This document shows, piece after piece, positions 1-6,439 of a stretch of DNA of 6,901 nt. Below the pieces are notes generated by a model. That model made no database searches. It was not told the origin of the DNA and worked only from the letters and a program-made list of their open reading frames with translations. Origin of the DNA: JBBDWJ01 sp040902925 (GTDB lineage: Bacteria > Acidobacteriota > Terriglobia > Bryobacterales > UBA6623). Within the stretch, counting starts at the first letter, position 1. Every line of letters starts with the position of its first letter. The DNA is taken from positions 1 to 6,901 of the forward strand of contig JBBDWJ010000086.1 in assembly GCA_040902925.1 (NCBI GenBank). Reading direction: 5' to 3'. A program made the position numbers and the translations under genes.

Positions 1-174
1 GACGCCAAATCTCGCCGAATCCTGCCAGACCATGCCACCGTGGGCGCATCCCGCTGGGTGGACGAAAAGGTGACAGGCTCAAACGACTCGACACAAGCAA
101 CGAACACGACACCCAATTCCCAACAGCGCCAAAAGCAATCTAACGAGCCAGCAAACAGCGCACGACGGCCGTAG
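1..174 (+). CDS. possible C-terminal end of an unidentified protein (partial)
   Basis: Frame 1 on the plus strand is open from the window edge to a TAG at 172-174, giving 57 residues with no start inside the window. The first part (about residues 1-27) has mixed composition. The rest is rich in Gln, Asn, Ser and Thr, like a disordered C-terminal tail. Third codon positions are moderately GC-rich in the first half, better than in plus frame 3, which stops with TAA at 141-143. If real, it would end by overlapping the 3' end of the convergent methyltransferase gene by 35 bp. No family is recognised. A minus-strand frame is also open here, so this may be non-coding 3' spacer. Only the open frame and its composition support the call. 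Confidence 0.22.
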   Translation, partial: DAKSRRILPDHATVGASRWVDEKVTGSNDSTQATNTTPNSQQRQKQSNEPANSARRP

Positions 175-922
175 TAAACTCGCGAGTCATCCCGTTGTGC
201 ATCCAGCGTAATTTACGGATCGGCACCGGCTCCAGCAGCTCGATCCGAAACTGGCTGCCGTTGACAATCCTTTCGAAGCGCCGGATCGTCATTTGGTTCA
301 GGCCGCCCTCGACTTCGCCGAAACGCCTGGCGCCGTCGCTGCGCAGGTCCGAGCGCCAGCGCATCAACGCCGCCTCGGAAAAAACCAGGTGCGCCCAAGG
401 GAAGATTGAGAAAAGGTGTCCGCCAAGCGGGTGGTACCAGGTGGGCCCGAACGAAATCGCGACGATGCCGCCGGGTTTCAGCAAACGGTACATTTCCGAA
501 AGCATCGCGGCGGGGTTTGCGAAATGCTCAAAGGCGTCGATCGAGACCACCGCATCGACGGGCTCGGTAGCGGCGGTCGTGAACTCGCAACGGTCCGAGC
601 AGCCCTGTTGTTGCGCCAGTTGGCGGGCTTGCTCGAGCGCCGAGGCGCGAATATCGAGGCCGACGACCTTCGACGCCCCACGCTGCGCCAGATCGACCGC
701 GCACTCGCCCGAGCCGCAGCCGAAATCCAGCACCACCTTATTCCGCAGCCGATCGAGCAGGGTTTTACCGAGCAAGACTTCGAGCTTCGAGCGATCCTTG
801 TAAACCTCCCCGGTCATATGGGCCGGTTCGCCGGGCGCGATTGTCTTGAGCACGCGGTACTGCGCTGCGGTCCACCAATCCATGCGTCGGCCAAGCCTCG
901 AACCTTCCAGCATACAGCCCAT
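140..922 (-). CDS. class I SAM-dependent methyltransferase
   Basis: A 260-residue Rossmann-fold methyltransferase that should transfer a methyl group from S-adenosylmethionine. The substrate cannot be read from the sequence. Motif I, VVLDFGCGSG, lies at residues 63-72. The acidic residue expected to bind the SAM ribose is D90 in VVGLD. The motif IV-like stretch VVSIDAFEHF is at 125-134, and the post-core LLKPGG is at 147-152. This pattern matches the Methyltransf_11/UbiE-like group. The C-terminal part (about 160-260) is family-specific, with aromatic residues such as TWYHPLGGH that may form the substrate cap. In-frame ATGs occur at 922, 913 and 883. None has a strong Shine-Dalgarno sequence; the 883 start (MDWWTAAQ) has GAGG 12 nt upstream and begins where the protein looks conserved, so it is a serious alternative. 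The gene stands alone and is divergent from the response regulator. It is soluble, with no signal peptide. Family is confident, start and role are not. Confidence 0.9.
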   Translation of the reverse strand: MGCMLEGSRLGRRMDWWTAAQYRVLKTIAPGEPAHMTGEVYKDRSKLEVLLGKTLLDRLRNKVVLDFGCGSGECAVDLAQRGASKVVGLDIRASALEQARQLAQQQGCSDRCEFTTAATEPVDAVVSIDAFEHFANPAAMLSEMYRLLKPGGIVAISFGPTWYHPLGGHLFSIFPWAHLVFSEAALMRWRSDLRSDGARRFGEVEGGLNQMTIRRFERIVNGSQFRIELLEPVPIRKLRWMHNGMTREFTTAVVRCLLAR

Positions 923-987
923 GCCAAAATACTGCGCCGGCCGGCTGGGTTAGACCTAACCCGAGTCGCGTTTCAATCGAATCCTTC

Positions 988-1007
988 CTTGCAGCTAGCT
1001 GTGCAAG
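988..1007. promoter_or_regulatory. perfect 6-bp-arm dyad (operator-like) in the divergent intergenic region
   Basis: CTTGCA and TGCAAG flank a spacer containing GCTAGC, giving a 20-bp near-palindrome. It lies 66 bp upstream of the methyltransferase ATG at 922 and about 260 bp upstream of the response-regulator ATG at 1269. There is no T-tract, so it is not a terminator. A dimeric regulator could bind here, but no known operator is matched. Confidence 0.3.
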
Positions 1008-1013
1008 AACGAG

Positions 1014-1041
1014 TTGCGGATTTCCTTCCGCGGACGATAAA
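1014..1041 (+). promoter_or_regulatory. weak sigma70-like promoter candidate for the response regulator
   Basis: TTGCGG (1014-1019) and GATAAA (1036-1041) are separated by 16 bp. Matches to the consensus are partial, with TTG of the -35 box and four of six positions of the -10 box. It lies just downstream of the 988-1007 dyad and points toward the response-regulator gene, leaving a leader of roughly 220 nt. It is the best candidate found by eye in 923-1268, but by chance alone such a match is not rare. Confidence 0.2.
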
Positions 1042-1175
1042 ACTTTCCCGGTTCGGGCCGATAAGGGTAGTTGTCGAAGGCGGCGTTGGGCGCCGAGTCA
1101 GTTGGGTGCTGAGTCACAGGCCAACGCGCCAGGACTCGCGAACGCGGGACTGCAAGTACGCGGGGATGCCGCGTC

Positions 1176-1183
1176 AAGGAGGT
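1176..1183 (+). promoter_or_regulatory. perfect Shine-Dalgarno sequence upstream of an in-frame TTG
   Basis: AAGGAGGT is fully complementary to the 3' end of 16S rRNA. Ten nucleotides later, at 1194-1196, is a TTG codon in frame with the response regulator. Translation from there would add 25 residues before the Met at 1269. The added peptide is Gly/Ala/Arg-rich and is not part of the receiver fold. Confidence 0.35.
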
Positions 1184-1254
1184 CCAAACCCGGTTGCCAG
1201 GGGCCTTTGCGGCGGATCTTGGCGGCGGCCGTTTGCGGCGGCCCTACGCGGCGG

Positions 1255-1261
1255 AAAGGAG
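1255..1261 (+). promoter_or_regulatory. ribosome binding site of the response regulator
   Basis: AAAGGAG ends 7 nt before the ATG at 1269. This is ideal spacing and supports that ATG as the main start. The receiver domain then begins, as usual, within five residues of the start. Confidence 0.7.
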
Positions 1262-1268
1262 CAAGGCG

Positions 1269-1895
1269 ATGGAAAAGGCAAAGATCCTGATCGTGGATGA
1301 CGAACAGGATGTAGTGCAGGCCTTGCAGTTCCGCCTGGAAACCGCTGGATACGAAACGGTGACGGCTCTTGACGGTGCGAAGGCTCTGGAGGTCTTGCGT
1401 GCCGGCAAGATCGACCTCATCCTGGCGGATTTCATGATGCCCGAGATCAACGGCCTGGAGCTGACCCGGCTGGTCCGACAAAACCCCGACTGGGCCAAAG
1501 TGAAGGTAGTCTTGTTCTCGTGCAACCAGGACCCCGAATTCCACAAGCGGGCCATGGAACTGGGCGCGGTCGACTATCTTCCGAAGATGAACGGCGCCGG
1601 CTCGATCGTGGTGCGAATCTACGAGCTGCTGGCTCCCGAGCAAAAAGCGCCCGGCGAGCCAGGCTCTCAAATCCCTGCCGAAAGCGCCGGAGAGCGCAGC
1701 CTGGCCCAGCAGATGCGCACCATCTCGGAAGGCATCGTCGATTTCATCCACCTGGTGCGAATGAGCGACGAGCTCTCGCCAGGCTCGACCTACGCGCTCG
1801 ACTCGGCCGAAAGCCTTGCTGAAGATCTGCACCGCCTGGCGACCTCGCTCGACGTGAACATGCTGCCGATGATGAAGGCTGGCTCGCGGCAATAG
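1269..1895 (+). CDS. response regulator: receiver domain plus unassigned C-terminal segment
   Basis: A 208-residue cytoplasmic protein. Residues 4-122 form a CheY-like receiver. The acidic pocket is D10-D11, the phospho-acceptor is D54 (in LILADFMMP), the switch hydroxyl is S84 (LFSC) and the conserved lysine is K106 (YLPK). All catalytic residues are therefore present and phosphorylation is expected. Residues 123-143 look like a linker (Ala, Pro, Gly, Glu). Residues 144-200 look helical and acidic and match no DNA-binding, GGDEF, HD-GYP or other output domain that I recognise, so the output is probably by protein contact. No kinase gene is adjacent on this strand. The gene converges on the c-di-GMP operon, with only 22 bp between the stops. 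The kinase of that operon is a possible partner, but nothing in the sequence proves it. A TTG at 1194 is an alternative start. Confidence 0.88.
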   Translation: MEKAKILIVDDEQDVVQALQFRLETAGYETVTALDGAKALEVLRAGKIDLILADFMMPEINGLELTRLVRQNPDWAKVKVVLFSCNQDPEFHKRAMELGAVDYLPKMNGAGSIVVRIYELLAPEQKAPGEPGSQIPAESAGERSLAQQMRTISEGIVDFIHLVRMSDELSPGSTYALDSAESLAEDLHRLATSLDVNMLPMMKAGSRQ

Positions 1896-1917
1896 GTCGT
1901 CGTAGTGGTGGCGCTGG

Positions 1918-4011
1918 TCAATCCGCGTTGCCGGGATTGTTGGCGGGGGCGCGCAGGTAAGCCGCGATCTTTTCGGGGTCGAGCGGGTGCGCGAAATAGA
2001 AGCCCTGGCCGAGTTCGCACATCATGTGTTGCAACCGCTGGAGGTCTTCCGCGCTCTCGATCCCTTCTGCAACAACGTTCAAGCCAAGTCCATGCGCGAG
2101 CGTTACGATGGCCTGCGGGAAGGTCTCTTCTCCATCGTTCATCAGCGCCACGAATGAGGAGTCGATCTTCAGCGTGGAAACGGGAAGCTTCCTCAAGTAC
2201 TGCAGCCCCGCGTAGCCGGTTCCAAAGTCATCGATACTGACGAGTACGCCGCGCTCCTTGAGTTGCAGCACGACTTCCTCGGCAATCTCGAGGTCGCCGA
2301 TGAGCGCAGTTTCCGTAACCTCGATGCGGAGTTGTTCCGGCGTGAGCGCGAACTTCGCGAGAACGCGGTCGACCTCGGCGACGAGCGACCCGCAAAGCAA
2401 ATGCTTGGCGGACACATTAACGCTCACGAACGGCGGGGCGGCCCCTTCCTGCGCCGGCCAGCGGGATGCGTCGCGGCAGGCTTCTTCGAGTACCCAGGCC
2501 CCGATGATGGACATCAGGTTCACCTCTTCGGCGATACTGACGAACTCGATGGGCGCAACCATGCCCATCACGGGGTGACTCCAGCGGAGCAGCGCCTCGA
2601 AGCCCACAATGCGGAGTGATTCGAGCGAGATGACCGGCTGGTACTGCAGGCGAAATTCGTTTCTTTCAATCGCTTCGCGCAGGTCCGACTCGATCCTCAG
2701 CCTGGCCATGGCGCGGTTTCGCATTTCCGAGTCAAACACCGCGACACGCGATCCGCCTTGCAGCTTGGCGTGGTACATGGCTGTGTCGGCGTCCCTCACA
2801 ACCTCATCGGGGCTCGTATAGATCTCGTTGCCAAGCGCAATGCCGATGCTGACGGTTGCGTAGACGTTGCGCCCTTCGAGTTGGAGTGGCAGCCGTAGCG
2901 CGTTCAGTATCCGTTCGGCCACGAGCTCGGCGTCGGAGCGGCAACCAACAGCCTCCAGCAGTACGCCGAATTCGTCGCCACCTAAACGCGATAGAGTGGG
3001 ATCGTGCTTGGCGCGCGTCATGGGATCGGATGAGCACAGGCAGTTTTCGAGCCGCTGGCAAATACCGATCAGCAGTTGATCGCCGACGAGGTGGCCCAGG
3101 CTGTCATTGACTCCTTTGAACCTATCCACATCGAGAAACAGTACTGCGTAGCTTGGTCCGCGCTCGTGAGCCCGGCGAATGGAGCGGGACAATCGTTCGG
3201 TGAACAGCAGACGGTTGGGCAGGCCAGTCAGCGCATCAGCTACCTTTCCTTCGGTGATGTCGGTGAGCGATCCGGCCATGCGAATCGCGCGGCCGTCCGT
3301 GTCTCGCGAGGCCAGGCCGCGAGTCAATACCCAACGAAAGGAGCCATCCTTATGGCGCAGGCGGTGCTCGCTGTGGAAGTGATCGGTGATTCCGTCCCGA
3401 TGCGCTGAAAGCTCAGCTTCCAAACGTGCAGCGTCGTCGGGATGCACTCTTTCGAACCATTCCTCGGGACGGCCGCTGATTTCTTCAACTTCATGACCGA
3501 GAACGGCTATCCAGCGGGCCGAGTAGTAGATCGCGCCGGCCTTCAAATTCCAATCCCAAATCCCGTCATTGGCGCCGCGCGCGGCGAGCGCGTAGCGTTC
3601 CTGGCTTTCCCTGAGGTCCTCTTCGGCCCATTTGCGCGATAGCTGCGCCTCCAGGCGCGCTAACGCGACCGGAAAATCCAACGGCTTGGTGATGTAGTCG
3701 TTTGCGCCGCACTGCAGCGCGTCGATAATGTGCTTGCTATCGGCGAGCGCGGTCACCATGATCACCGGCAACTGCAGCGGCTCATGGCGTTGCCGGATTC
3801 GAGCCAGAACCTCCATGCCATTCAGGCCGGGCATCATCTGGTCCAAAAGCACCAGATCATAGCTATTGTTCTGGACCATGCGCAGAGCCTGTTCGCCGCT
3901 CGCGGCGACATCGACGGTGTAGCAGCCTTGCCGCAGCAGGCGGCGCGAGACCATGTCGCGATTCATCGCCTCGTCATCGACGACTAAGAGTGAAGCAGGA
4001 CGTCCCTTCAT
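1918..4011 (-). CDS. REC-PAS-GGDEF-EAL response regulator (c-di-GMP cyclase/phosphodiesterase)
   Basis: A 697-residue soluble protein expected to make and/or break cyclic di-GMP. The receiver spans about 8-125 (D12-D13, phospho-acceptor D57, T87, K109). A PAS_3-type PAS with its PAC tail lies at about 136-255. The GGDEF domain begins at DALTGLPNR (259-267), has the metal ligands in FLDVDRFK (D294) and the intact signature GGDEF at 344-348. No canonical inhibitory-site RxxD is present at the usual place before GGDEF. The EAL domain spans about 440-690: E472 in FEALLRW, N532, E564, D594-D595 in the loop-6 motif DDFGTGY, K615, E649 and Q669 are all there, so phosphodiesterase activity is plausible. 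The start at 4011 is chosen because it has GGGAGG 7 nt upstream and overlaps the preceding stop by 4 bp (ATGA). A longer reading frame to 4092 would run into the receiver gene. It is the last gene of the operon. Confidence 0.93.
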   Translation of the reverse strand: MKGRPASLLVVDDEAMNRDMVSRRLLRQGCYTVDVAASGEQALRMVQNNSYDLVLLDQMMPGLNGMEVLARIRQRHEPLQLPVIMVTALADSKHIIDALQCGANDYITKPLDFPVALARLEAQLSRKWAEEDLRESQERYALAARGANDGIWDWNLKAGAIYYSARWIAVLGHEVEEISGRPEEWFERVHPDDAARLEAELSAHRDGITDHFHSEHRLRHKDGSFRWVLTRGLASRDTDGRAIRMAGSLTDITEGKVADALTGLPNRLLFTERLSRSIRRAHERGPSYAVLFLDVDRFKGVNDSLGHLVGDQLLIGICQRLENCLCSSDPMTRAKHDPTLSRLGGDEFGVLLEAVGCRSDAELVAERILNALRLPLQLEGRNVYATVSIGIALGNEIYTSPDEVVRDADTAMYHAKLQGGSRVAVFDSEMRNRAMARLRIESDLREAIERNEFRLQYQPVISLESLRIVGFEALLRWSHPVMGMVAPIEFVSIAEEVNLMSIIGAWVLEEACRDASRWPAQEGAAPPFVSVNVSAKHLLCGSLVAEVDRVLAKFALTPEQLRIEVTETALIGDLEIAEEVVLQLKERGVLVSIDDFGTGYAGLQYLRKLPVSTLKIDSSFVALMNDGEETFPQAIVTLAHGLGLNVVAEGIESAEDLQRLQHMMCELGQGFYFAHPLDPEKIAAYLRAPANNPGNAD

Positions 4012-4382
4012 TCGACCGCCTCCCTGGTCAGCGCCCGGATCTTCTTGAGCAACTGCTCCAGATCCAATGGCTTGGTCTCGTAGTCGTCGCAACCAGCCTC
4101 GATCGCTTTGGCGCGGTCGGAATCCGATGCATATGCTGTCAGCGCAATGATGGGGATCTCACGCGTCATCGCGTCGGCCTTCAGGCGCCTGGCGGCTTCC
4201 CATCCATCCATTTCGGGAAGGTTCAAGTCCATCAGGATCACATCGGGAGCGTCGCGCTGAGCAGCAACGATTCCCGACACGCCATTGTCGGCTTCGGCAA
4301 CCTCGTACCCGAGCCGTTGCAGACGCCGCTGCAGCATGTCGCAGTTCGACTCGTTGTCTTCCACCAGTAAAATTCTCGTCAT
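4008..4382 (-). CDS. single-domain response regulator (CheY/DivK-like receiver)
   Basis: A 124-residue stand-alone receiver with no output domain. The acidic pocket is E8-D9 (LLVEDNESN), the phospho-acceptor is D52 in MDLNLPEMDG, the switch residue is T82 (LTAYA) and the lysine is K104 (TKPLD). The LVEDNE and MDLxLPxMDG pattern resembles receivers of hybrid kinases and DivK-type regulators, which pass or sink phosphate and act by binding partners. The ATG at 4382 begins 6 bp after the kinase stop, and the TGA overlaps the start of the GGDEF-EAL gene (ATGA). The likely phosphodonor is the adjacent kinase, which itself lacks a receiver. The pair looks like a hybrid kinase split into two genes. 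Family assignment is secure; the partner is inferred from context. Confidence 0.94.
   Translation of the reverse strand: MTRILLVEDNESNCDMLQRRLQRLGYEVAEADNGVSGIVAAQRDAPDVILMDLNLPEMDGWEAARRLKADAMTREIPIIALTAYASDSDRAKAIEAGCDDYETKPLDLEQLLKKIRALTREAVE
4019..4024 (-). promoter_or_regulatory. ribosome binding site of the GGDEF-EAL gene
   Basis: GGGAGG on the minus strand lies 7 nt before the ATG at 4011-4009, inside the 3' end of the upstream receiver gene. It decides the start and indicates that this gene can load ribosomes itself, besides being coupled through the ATGA overlap. Confidence 0.65.
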
Positions 4383-4388
4383 ACGATC

Positions 4389-5831
4389 TCAGTGTCGTGC
4401 GGCTGCCAGCGGCGAACACTCCGCCGGTGCCGCCGCTTCTTCTGTGAGCCGGGGCAGCCGGATGCTGAAGGTCGATCCGTGTCCAGGCTCGCTAGTGACG
4501 GCGATGCTGCCTCCCATCATTTCCGAGAGCCGTTTCGTGATCGCCAGACCCAAGCCTGTTCCTCCATATTTCCTGGCCGTGGAGGCGTCCGCTTGTGTAA
4601 ATGGTTGAAACAGGATAGCCACCTGCTCGGGGCTGATCCCGATGCCGGTGTCGGAAACCGACAACTCGACGCAGTTCTCCGGCTCGAGGTTCGAGACACG
4701 AATGCTCACCGTCCCGTTCTCGGTGAACTTGCAGGCGTTGCTCACCAGGTTCAACAAGCACTGGCGCAGTTTCGTCGGATCGGTCCATAACGACAGGTCT
4801 TGATTCGCGCCAACGATGCGGAGTTCGTTTCCTCGCGCAGCGGCCGTCGGCAACACCGTGTCGCGCACGTTCGCCAGGAGCGGGCCGATCTCGCACCAGC
4901 CCAGGTCGAGTTGCATCTGCCCGGCTTCGATTTTTGAAAAATCGAGAATGCCGCTAATCAACTCCAGCAAGTGCTTGCCGGCGCCTCTTATCTTCTCGAG
5001 ATCCGGCACGGATTCCTGATTGCCCGTATCCTGCGCGGTTTCCATCAGCAATTCGCTATAGCCGATCACGGCGTTGAGCGGGGTGCGCAGTTCGTGGCTC
5101 ATGGTGGCCACGAATTCCGACTTCAGCCGCGACGCGGCCAGCGCCGCATCATGGGCCACGGCCAACTCACGATTCCTGATCTGGATCTCGTCGTTCTTCG
5201 ACTCCAGCGTTGCCTGCTGCCGGGCCCGCTCGCGCATTTCGAGCCGCCCTTGCAGACACGAGGAGATCAAAAACACGTCTTCGAAAATAACCCACGCCGC
5301 ATGCTCGACCCAGCGCCAGGAGCTGGCGTTCAACACGCCGAACACCGATTGAGGCCACCACATTCCACGTACAAGGTGGTCGACGGCAACCAGCCCGGAC
5401 GCGGTGATCAGCACCCGCCAGTCCCTATAGAACGCCAGGAACGCGAGCGAACCGAAGACGTGAAAATGCGTCTCGATGCGGCCTCCCGTGAGGTGGATCA
5501 ACAGCGCGCCGATGAGCATCTGGCCGACTGCGATCGTGTGGCGCGTAACCGCCGCGCCTGGCCGCGTGAGGCCCAGATACACCGGAAGGCTGGAAATGGC
5601 GCCACCCAGCGCCACTGCCGCCCAGATATGGATATGAGGTTCGCTCTCCGTGCCGTACCAGGTGCGCGGCGAGACAATCACTGCGAGAAGAATGCCGACC
5701 AGCCACTGAAATATGAATAGCCCGACAAAGAGGCGATCGGTGCGCCGCGCAATGGCCAGCTCGAACGAGTGGTAGAGCTCCAGGGAGCGGCGCCCATTGC
5801 CATCCGCGATGGAAAGATATTCCATGGTCAT
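4389..5831 (-). CDS. membrane sensor histidine kinase with histidine-rich sensor domain
   Basis: A 480-residue inner-membrane kinase. Hydrophobic segments at about 34-53, 70-88, 98-114, 122-136, 138-154 and possibly 176-191 form a multi-pass sensor without a large periplasmic loop. The sensor carries H67, H69, H98, H113, H122, H124, H152 and H177, with a core ETHFHVFGSL followed by FYRDWRV. This resembles membrane modules that I recall in front of MCP and kinase domains. A coiled linker (about 195-235) leads to HisKA, with H246 in MSHELRTP as the phosphorylation site. The HATPase_c domain has an N box at N361-N365, G1 DTGIGI at 394-399 and G2 GGTGLGLA at 423-430, so the catalytic core is complete. 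The start at 5831 overlaps the RedB-like stop by 4 bp (ATGA); the Shine-Dalgarno is weak, so coupling is likely. A second ATG lies two codons later. No C-terminal receiver is fused. Confidence 0.94.
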   Translation of the reverse strand: MTMEYLSIADGNGRRSLELYHSFELAIARRTDRLFVGLFIFQWLVGILLAVIVSPRTWYGTESEPHIHIWAAVALGGAISSLPVYLGLTRPGAAVTRHTIAVGQMLIGALLIHLTGGRIETHFHVFGSLAFLAFYRDWRVLITASGLVAVDHLVRGMWWPQSVFGVLNASSWRWVEHAAWVIFEDVFLISSCLQGRLEMRERARQQATLESKNDEIQIRNRELAVAHDAALAASRLKSEFVATMSHELRTPLNAVIGYSELLMETAQDTGNQESVPDLEKIRGAGKHLLELISGILDFSKIEAGQMQLDLGWCEIGPLLANVRDTVLPTAAARGNELRIVGANQDLSLWTDPTKLRQCLLNLVSNACKFTENGTVSIRVSNLEPENCVELSVSDTGIGISPEQVAILFQPFTQADASTARKYGGTGLGLAITKRLSEMMGGSIAVTSEPGHGSTFSIRLPRLTEEAAAPAECSPLAAARH

Positions 5832-6439
5832 CTCGCCGCGGCCAGGGGCGGAACCCGGCTCTGCAGCGCGCATCCGAACACAGGCGACGACTGGACGCTC
5901 GATCGGTCATGGAGAGCCAGTTCGACAATTGCCTCGCGGCCCCGATTCGCCCCGGCGTGTCCTCGGGCGCTCACTACGCCTCCACTGAACGCCAGCCGTC
6001 CCGCGGCGTCATAGACGAGCGTGTGCCCTGAGGCCTTCACGCCAAAGCGTTGAATCTCGGCTCCGTCAGCGTCAGCTATCACTTTCGTGTTGGGGATTTC
6101 GAGCGCCGAGCGCCACAAATCGCTCTCGAGCTCGAAGGCGGGCGACTCCAGGAAAACAACATAGATGTCGAGCCGGCCGGCGGCTTGTGCGGCCGCGATC
6201 GCCAGCTCTCCGATCGAAGCACGCGTGCAAGGGCATTGCGGATGCGCCAGCATGACCGCGGTCAACCGCCCGGGGCGTTTCACGAGCGACGACGATTCGG
6301 GCCATGTCGCGGGCGGAGCAGCACCCACCGTCGGCGTGTTGCTGTAGTCCAGAAGCTTGAGCTGCCCGAAACCTACCGCCAGCACCCAAAGCGCTAAGAA
6401 GCCGGCGAGGCCGTATGGAACTGATCCGGAACGCAACAT
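5828..6439 (-). CDS. RedB-like membrane-anchored thioredoxin-fold protein
   Basis: A 203-residue protein from the ATG at 6439. Residues 9-30 are a hydrophobic anchor after a short basic start, so the rest probably faces the periplasm. A thioredoxin-like core follows, with AHPQCPCTRASIGEL at 65-79. The usual CxxC is replaced here by Cys-Pro-Cys (C69, C71) preceded by H66. A beta strand DIYVVFLESP lies at 91-100. The segment SARGHAGANRGRE (157-169) and a late cysteine in SPVFGC (C190) match what I recall of proteins annotated RedB, whose function is poorly known. A redox, metal or electron-transfer role is inferred. The start is uncertain: the frame is open to a TTG at 6535, which would add 32 residues before the anchor and also lacks a good Shine-Dalgarno. 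The ATG gives a normal signal-anchor position. It is the first gene of the operon, overlapping the kinase start by 4 bp. Confidence 0.8.
   Translation of the reverse strand: MLRSGSVPYGLAGFLALWVLAVGFGQLKLLDYSNTPTVGAAPPATWPESSSLVKRPGRLTAVMLAHPQCPCTRASIGELAIAAAQAAGRLDIYVVFLESPAFELESDLWRSALEIPNTKVIADADGAEIQRFGVKASGHTLVYDAAGRLAFSGGVVSARGHAGANRGREAIVELALHDRSSVQSSPVFGCALQSRVPPLAAAR

Noticed and set aside
1095..1116. Direct repeat of GAGTCA (1095-1100 and 1111-1116)
   Set aside because: Two six-base copies at 16 bp start-to-start spacing are expected by chance in several hundred bases, and neither sits at a promoter-like site.
1220..1245. GC-rich GGCGGCC repeats before the response regulator, considered as a repeat element or hairpin
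   Set aside because: Short simple-sequence similarity; the stem pairs only four to five bases and nothing follows that suggests a terminator or switch.
923..1268. c-di-GMP riboswitch or other structured leader upstream of the response regulator
   Set aside because: No GEMM-type conserved core or tetraloop-receptor pattern was found by eye, only the short dyad and ordinary leader sequence.
416..1300. 294-codon plus-strand open frame antisense to the methyltransferase
   Set aside because: It is the mirror of a clear methyltransferase with intact motifs. Its own product is Arg/Ala-rich with no domain, and it runs through the intergenic region into another gene; typical GC-rich shadow frame.
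1098..1892. 264-codon minus-strand open frame antisense to the response regulator
   Set aside because: The plus-strand receiver has a proper ribosome site and all catalytic residues; the antisense frame only mirrors it.
1896..1917. Possible bidirectional terminator between the convergent genes
   Set aside because: Only 22 bp, with no stable stem and no T-tract on either strand.
4012..4092. Upstream extension of the GGDEF-EAL protein to 4092
   Set aside because: The extra residues lie inside the preceding receiver gene in another frame, while the ATG at 4011 has GGGAGG at 7 nt and the receiver fold starts directly after it.
4971..5720. 249-codon plus-strand open frame antisense to the histidine kinase
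   Set aside because: The opposite strand encodes a complete kinase with all boxes. The antisense product is Arg/Gln/His-rich and matches nothing recognisable.
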